64,000 nt of DNA from Allantophomopsis cytisporea (lineage: Eukaryota; Ascomycota; Leotiomycetes; Phacidiales; Phacidiaceae). Numbering within the stretch: the first letter of the stretch is position 1; the number at the start of each line of letters is the position of its first letter. This document shows positions 59,115 through 64,000 of this stretch, piece after piece. Location: positions 1,054,001-1,118,000 of the forward strand of contig CP103037.1 in NCBI GenBank assembly GCA_024752435.1, read 5' to 3'. The notes under the pieces were generated by a model. The model saw only the letters and a list, made by a program, of their open reading frames with translations. It did not search any database and was not told the origin of the DNA. The position numbers were made by a program, and so were the translations under genes.

Positions 59115-60077
59115 TCAAACACTTGTCGTAGAGCTTGAAGAGTTACCCGTAGCCGTTCCTGATGACCCGTTTGACGTCCAAGTAGCAACAGTGCTAGACC
59201 CTGTCGGTTCCTCTGAGATGGCATCATCAGCCCTGACACATCCTGTCTTAGCAGTTAGTGCAGCAGGGCATTCGACCTGGGTAAAGGACACTGTCGGATT
59301 GTCGGCACCCTCAAACCAATCGAAGCGGAAGTAGCAGCCGTCCTTGAGGGCATCAGGGAACGAGTCGCAGTCTGAGCGGCTAGAAACACCACCGTACTGT
59401 GCACCCCAGCCGGATGATGGTGCACCCCATTCTGCTGTACAACCATTGAAAATGCCTACGCCTCCTCCAGGGATCTAGATATCATCAAGTGTTAGCTATA
59501 TTCCATGAAGGCTGAATAGGTAAATACAAAGGAACGAAGTGCTCCCGTGCGAGTTGAAAATGCAGTGCTAAAATTTCCCTAGGATAAAGAATTTCTTGTT
59601 CTTAAGGATTAGGGCTAGATTGTGGAGACATACGGCGAGATCAAATTGGTTGCTTCCCAAATCCCCTCCTGTGTTTGTAGCCTGTACAACCAGCTTCTTG
59701 CCAGCAATAGTGCTCGATGTGAACGTAAGCTCATAGCAAGCACAGCACCAGCTTGCCTCCGTTCCACCTGCAATTGCCACAGCGGCGAAACCATATGCCA
59801 GGTCCTCACTGATAGCCCAGGGGGACTGGTTGCTACACATGTACGCCACCCCACTGTCGCAGCCTGACGTCGCATCGTAGTCTGACAAAGGGGTGTCAGA
59901 GATGGAGCACGAAGTCACCGGGTTGGAGCCACTGGCTAGTGTTGCCTTTCCACTCCAAGCACAAGACGCTTTGCAGCAATCCCAGTAGCGGGTTGTGGTT
60001 CCTGAGCCAGAGGCTTGAGAGGAAACGCGAAGGAAGAAGGGGAGGAGGAATAGGAGGGTGCGATGGGGAAGAAGCAT
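59115..60077 (-). CDS. Secreted GH45 endoglucanase, no cellulose-binding module
   Basis: Two exons on the minus strand (60077-59634, 59474-59115) encode 267 residues. It cuts internal beta-1,4 bonds of cellulose outside the cell. Visible: a signal peptide ending near VSSQA; TTRYWDCCKASCAW with catalytic Asp33; TGGDLGSNQFDLA with Asp139 and the acid Asp146, joined over a 159-base intron to IPGGGVGIFNGC; YFRFDWFEGADNPTV; and many Cys as in other members. After the catalytic domain there is a Ser/Thr-rich tail (TWTSNGSSGTATGNSSSSTT) that usually leads to a CBM1, but a stop follows and no CBM1 exon is seen. A TATA-like element lies about 140 bases upstream. All catalytic residues are present. Confidence 0.92.
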
Positions 60078-60997
60078 TTTGAGAAGATACGATATAAATT
60101 CAAAAGCAAATACGACTTTTTAGAAGAGATTGAAAAAGAGTGTGTAAATGTTTCTTGACAAAACAGAAACAACGACTGAGGGAAAGGATCAGAAGAAGAG
60201 CTCTTCCATCGGATTTATATTCTTTAGTAATCACGGAGTCCCCAGGATCTTCTCCTTTCGGAAATGTATACCCTGAAACTCATCCGTCGTTCCTGTGAGC
60301 CAAAATCAAAATTCTACCAGTAAGATCTGGTGATCAAGGTACAATGCCACTCACAGACGGAAACATTCATGGTCTTCCGATTCAGCCTCAATCACAGCAG
60401 ACGCATGAGGTTGTTTATTGTCTCTATTAGGGAACGAACATCCTGCAGCGGAGAAGAAACTAATTATTACCTAATGAGACTGTGAAACTAAGCCATGCCT
60501 TGTTTTCTTTGGGAGATTCAACGGTGAGAAGGTGCGTGTGCGTTTGTAGATTAGGCTGGACGGTGATGTCGTTTTAGGCGTGGAGGTTAAAATGATACTG
60601 CCACTGAAATCACCCTGGTAGTCGTATTGCGAGAAGTACCTGGTTTGAGCTCAAAGTGTCTCACATAATTCTTCGTGTTATGGAGATAGTACTGCGATAT
60701 AGATCAGAGCAACAAAGACAAAGTGTGTGCATATAGGCAGTCTCGAAGTGGAAACGCTCATCTACAGTACTCTATGTTGGGTTCCGAGCGTTTGGAAATA
60801 GGTATGGGCTTCTGTAACACCGTAACGACATAACGATGCAACCTTATAGAGAACCTCCAGCATCTTAAATAGATTTATGCATATTTATGGAGGAAGTCAT
60901 AACAGGGTCTGCCTCAGTATACATTCGTGTCTATCATTATATGTTACACATAAGATTCGTAAATCGTGGTTCCAAAACCCAAACTCCATATATACTC
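60078..60997. promoter_or_regulatory. GH45 promoter region
   Basis: About 920 bases between two minus-strand genes. Read on the minus strand, TATAAAT lies at 60213-60219, and CTGGGG at 60240-60245 fits the CreA carbon-repression consensus SYGGRG. One CreA-type site can occur by chance. The rest shows no gene. Confidence 0.4.
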
Positions 60998-62539
60998 CTA
61001 AATATCCCACGAATGTTTCTTCCTTAACTGCACGACGGAAAGTTTCTTCCTCAAAGACTGGATACCCTGCTGCTCCATGCTCTGTCGCTGCTCAGATGCA
61101 ATCTGTGCAAATATTTTCTTGGAGTGGTTCTCCACTTGCTCTGCGTAAGGATCTTTCCATGTTCCTAGCATCTTGACATCAATAGTCTTTCGTCTCACGA
61201 TCCTGATCGTCTTAGGCTCCGGAGGAGGAGGTGGGGCAGTTCTTACGCTTGTCTTTGTATGACCACTGATGCTCGACCCAATACTTTCATAACTATGTCC
61301 CCTTCGTAGCTTTGATGGTGCGAGTACCAAAAGTGATGAATGGTTTTGCATTCTATCAAACGTTGCTATTGGTAATGGTGGCAACGGCAGCACCGGTGCT
61401 GTGAGATCCCATTGGGATGGACCGCTCAACGGTGCTGGGACTCGGAGTATTGGACCATTCAAACTGTGTGCTGATGGATAATGGGGTGGAATATAGCGAA
61501 GTTCAGGCCTTATGGCTATGTCCGGGTAGTCGACATATCGCATAGTCGATAATGGCGATCTTCTTGACATGTTGCTGATGCTGCTACTAGGAGTAATCTT
61601 CCTTCTGGGATCTGAGGTGATAGAAGAGCCTGATGTACTTGTCCAGTCTGAGCTACTACTTGAGCACGATGGGGATAAATGAGCTTGTGGATAACCTGCT
61701 GGCATCTTGAGAGTATTATCGATACGCTCTAGCTTCGCTGTCTGTTGCTGCAGTCTCTGTTGCCACAGGGAAATCTCGTGCCTGTTGTCAAAATCCTGTT
61801 GGTACTTTTCTTGCTTATCATAGTCATCAAAGCTACCGGCTCGGGAGACGCTCCATGACAGCATGTCTTCTCCAAATGTACTCCCTCGGCAAGCCACCGC
61901 AGGTCGGGTAGGAAGCCAGTTAGGAGTCTCGAAGGGGTAAGAGCAGGTCTCGAGGAAATACAAAACGATAGCTGAGGTAAGACTAAAGATTGTCAGCACT
62001 GAAGCCAGCAACTTCTCGTATTTCAAGTATACATACAAGCCAAACGATGAAAGCACAATATCCAGCTTTTGTAGAATGATAACCAGGCCACTTTTGGTAT
62101 AAGTATCAGGCTTAGAAACAACAATAGACGAGGCCATCATTCCAAGACCCCAGAGCAAAATACTCGCACGAAGAAGAACAAAGATGATGGCGTGCAATCT
62201 CCTAGTTGGAGGCCGCTCTCTACCAACGTCTTCGTTTCTTTTTGCCGCAAGCAGGTACAAACCAACATATACAAAATTGAGAAGTGTCTGTTGTGCCCTT
62301 GAGTCATATGCATTTTGAGATCGCGTTCAAGAAGTACATACTGTGAAGACAAACAGACCTTGACATGCACTGATGCTGGATGTCAGGTCTCTTGTTAAGC
62401 ATATCGAAACCGCTACAATAAATGCAACAGTAGATGTGGCGGCAAGAACCACTGTAAAACTGAAGACGCTCCGATGGCCGGTGGATGTTGGAGTCTTAAT
62501 CATGCCTTCGTCTGGCCTACCCAGTACTGAAAAGGACAT
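60998..62539 (-). CDS. Fungal integral membrane protein, five hydrophobic helices
   Basis: Two exons on the minus strand (62539-62342, 62287-60998) encode 495 residues. The intron join restores a helix (GLFVFTTLLNFVYVGLYLLA), which supports the model. Hydrophobic segments: VFSFTVVLAATSTVAFIVAV, the joined one above, AIIFVLLRASILLWGLGMMA, VIILQKLDIVLSSFGLYVYL and LASVLTIFSLTSAIVLYFLE. A cytosolic-looking tail of about 330 residues follows, Ser/Pro/Arg-rich, with a PPPPPEP run and a Gln-rich stretch (LWQQRLQQQTAKLE). This layout is shared by many unnamed ascomycete membrane proteins. Function unknown. A GTG precedes the ATG and a possible acceptor (CCGCAG) lies just upstream, so an earlier exon cannot be excluded. 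Confidence 0.72.
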
Positions 62540-64000
62540 CACGTACTGCGGAATAGCACGTCTCTGACCGTAAATCTGAGCAAATAGTGTATGGTTTCAG
62601 TTGTTTCTAATAACAGGTTTATATCGCCGTTCTTTGGTTTTGATTGACAAATCTCAGACTATGTTTCCGGAAGATGAAGTGTAGTTGCAGGTCGTGTAGA
62701 GTCGTATACGAAAGGATTATGTCTTATTACATGATAGCTGAGGGAGGGAATGGGAGGAGAGGGAATCAGAGGAAGGTCATGGAGAGAGGAAGTGAGGGGC
62801 TTCAAATGGGATTCTGTGAGGGGTATCATGTCACATCTGAGAAGGGCTGGATAAGATAGGGTGAGGAATTTGAAGATGGCAGGAAAACGTGGGTTGAACC
62901 AGAACATCGGTGTTTCCAGAACTTGTACCAGTAGACAGCATTCTCTGGCGCGGATGTCGCATTCCAGACTCGAGCCTCACCCCTTGCGCCAAACTAGGGA
63001 GGACTTGAAGATCCGATGGTAGTGAGGTATTGTTATGACTATCTTGATGAAAATCACCACTTTATGAATACGTTAAAAACGATAGCGTATCAAGGAAAAT
63101 TCTAGCTGAGAAGAAAAAATATTTTGTGATGGTTCATTATTAGTGCAATGACATTCGTAGAAGTGTTGACCTGATTTAAGGATGGAAATATATGTGTAAG
63201 CGAAAACCCCTTTTTAACACAACACTCAAGAATTTTATATTCATTCGATTCTCGGGCGCATCTCTGGGCTGAGAAACGGGTAATGAGATAGATGATGTGA
63301 TACTAAGCTAATTGAAAGAAGACTTAAAGCAGGTGAGGTAAAGTTGGCAGTGTTTGTTATGCTGCGTGAGCTTTTAATAAGAGTAGAAATAAGCTTGACG
63401 CTTGAAAATTTATTATAAAATAGTTAGGAGTGATGAGTTGATTTTAGTGCTTTATGGATAGTAGACAAAACGTGGCACGTAAACGTGTTTTGATTGTTTT
63501 GGTGAACCTGCAAAATGAAAAGCCTCACATATATCATCAGGGCAGACGAAAAATTGCCAAAACAATACAGAGCTTTCAGTGCTTGTGGGATACTGTCCAA
63601 CCCGGTTCTTATATGCCTGTTGCTATGTGAACACAGGGATGTAGCACTCTTAGCAGCTCAGTCATGAAGTAAGAAATATCCAATACTCTAAGAACACAGA
63701 GAAGAGCAAAAGCCAAGTAAGAACAAGGAGTTATTGCTCGCATGTAATTCTCATTATCACTACCACTGCCATAGTATATGATTTCATATCACCATTGTTT
63801 GCGAAGTAGTGCAAGAAAGCAATACGATTCATCGGAAGAGCGACTGCAATCGATACTGATTTTGGAGAGTCTGTTGACCATTTCCAATACATACTAGCTG
63901 TATAATCTGGCTTTGTAAATACAATCACTAGTCACTTGATATCAGGGACCTGTTGTTAATAGAGAAGTCTAGTAGCTTGTCTGTGTCTCTACAACCTGTA
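62540..64000. other. Right-edge region without a supported gene
   Basis: About 1.5 kb, AT-rich, containing the membrane-protein promoter. A 65-codon minus-strand frame near 63731-63928 has no recognisable features and could be part of a gene beyond the edge. Nothing else seen. Confidence 0.5.

Overview
This window reads as nuclear DNA of a filamentous ascomycete (Pezizomycotina; the gene set would suit a Leotiomycete, but the lineage is a guess). The evidence is: protein genes split by short GT-AG introns of about 45-105 bases; typical fungal families (a multifunctional pyrimidine-pathway enzyme, a Yvc1-type TRP channel, a Dbf2/Sid2 kinase, Zn2Cys6 regulator, P450, GH45 cellulase, GH79-type glycosidase); mixed strand layout without operons; and an AT-rich, TA-rich block plus CpA-to-TpA nonsense changes that resemble repeat-induced point mutation (RIP). 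I rebuilt 24 protein genes (one cut by the window edge), one clear pseudogene and one doubtful broken frame. No rRNA, CRISPR array, intact transposon or intact tRNA was seen.

Layout. 1-6.7 kb: start of the CPSase/ATCase gene (minus) and a divergent TRP channel. 9.2-13.6 kb: a large chromodomain-like nuclear protein and a convergent ubiquitin hydrolase. 16.2-24.6 kb: the Dbf2/SidB kinase, a Sec14-like lipid-transfer protein and an intact seven-exon P450. 25.4-29.1 kb: Nbs1/Xrs2-type DNA-repair protein (minus), divergent from a small RPEL-repeat protein. 29.1-32.4 kb: an AT-rich decayed stretch followed by a GH79-like gene broken by five stops and two frameshifts. 33-41 kb: ER FKBP with an HNEL tail, a 64-residue small protein, an F-box protein, a Nudix hydrolase and a possible 110-residue protein. 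43.4-52.3 kb: Upc2-like Zn2Cys6 factor, GILT-like protein overlapping tail-to-tail with the DcpS decapping gene, SNF1/AMPK beta subunit, the KEOPS subunit Kae1 and a mitochondrial Ptc7-type phosphatase. 54.4-62.5 kb: glutamine-synthetase-family enzyme, ankyrin protein, secreted GH45 endoglucanase and a five-helix membrane protein.

Most genes are independent housekeeping units rather than a cluster. Shared themes are genome and protein maintenance (Nbs1, UCH, Kae1, FKBP), signalling (Dbf2, SNF1 beta, Ptc7, TRP channel) and plant-polymer use (GH45 and the dead GH79). I found no convincing new multi-gene system. The points most worth a second look are the chromodomain plus UIM protein, the RPEL protein with an exact 44-residue period, the RIP-like dead GH79 beside the AT-rich block, the 32-base coding overlap of GILT and DcpS, and a tRNA-like fold near 25.1 kb. 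Exon borders were set by hand from splice consensus and reading-frame continuity; they were not tested with transcripts.
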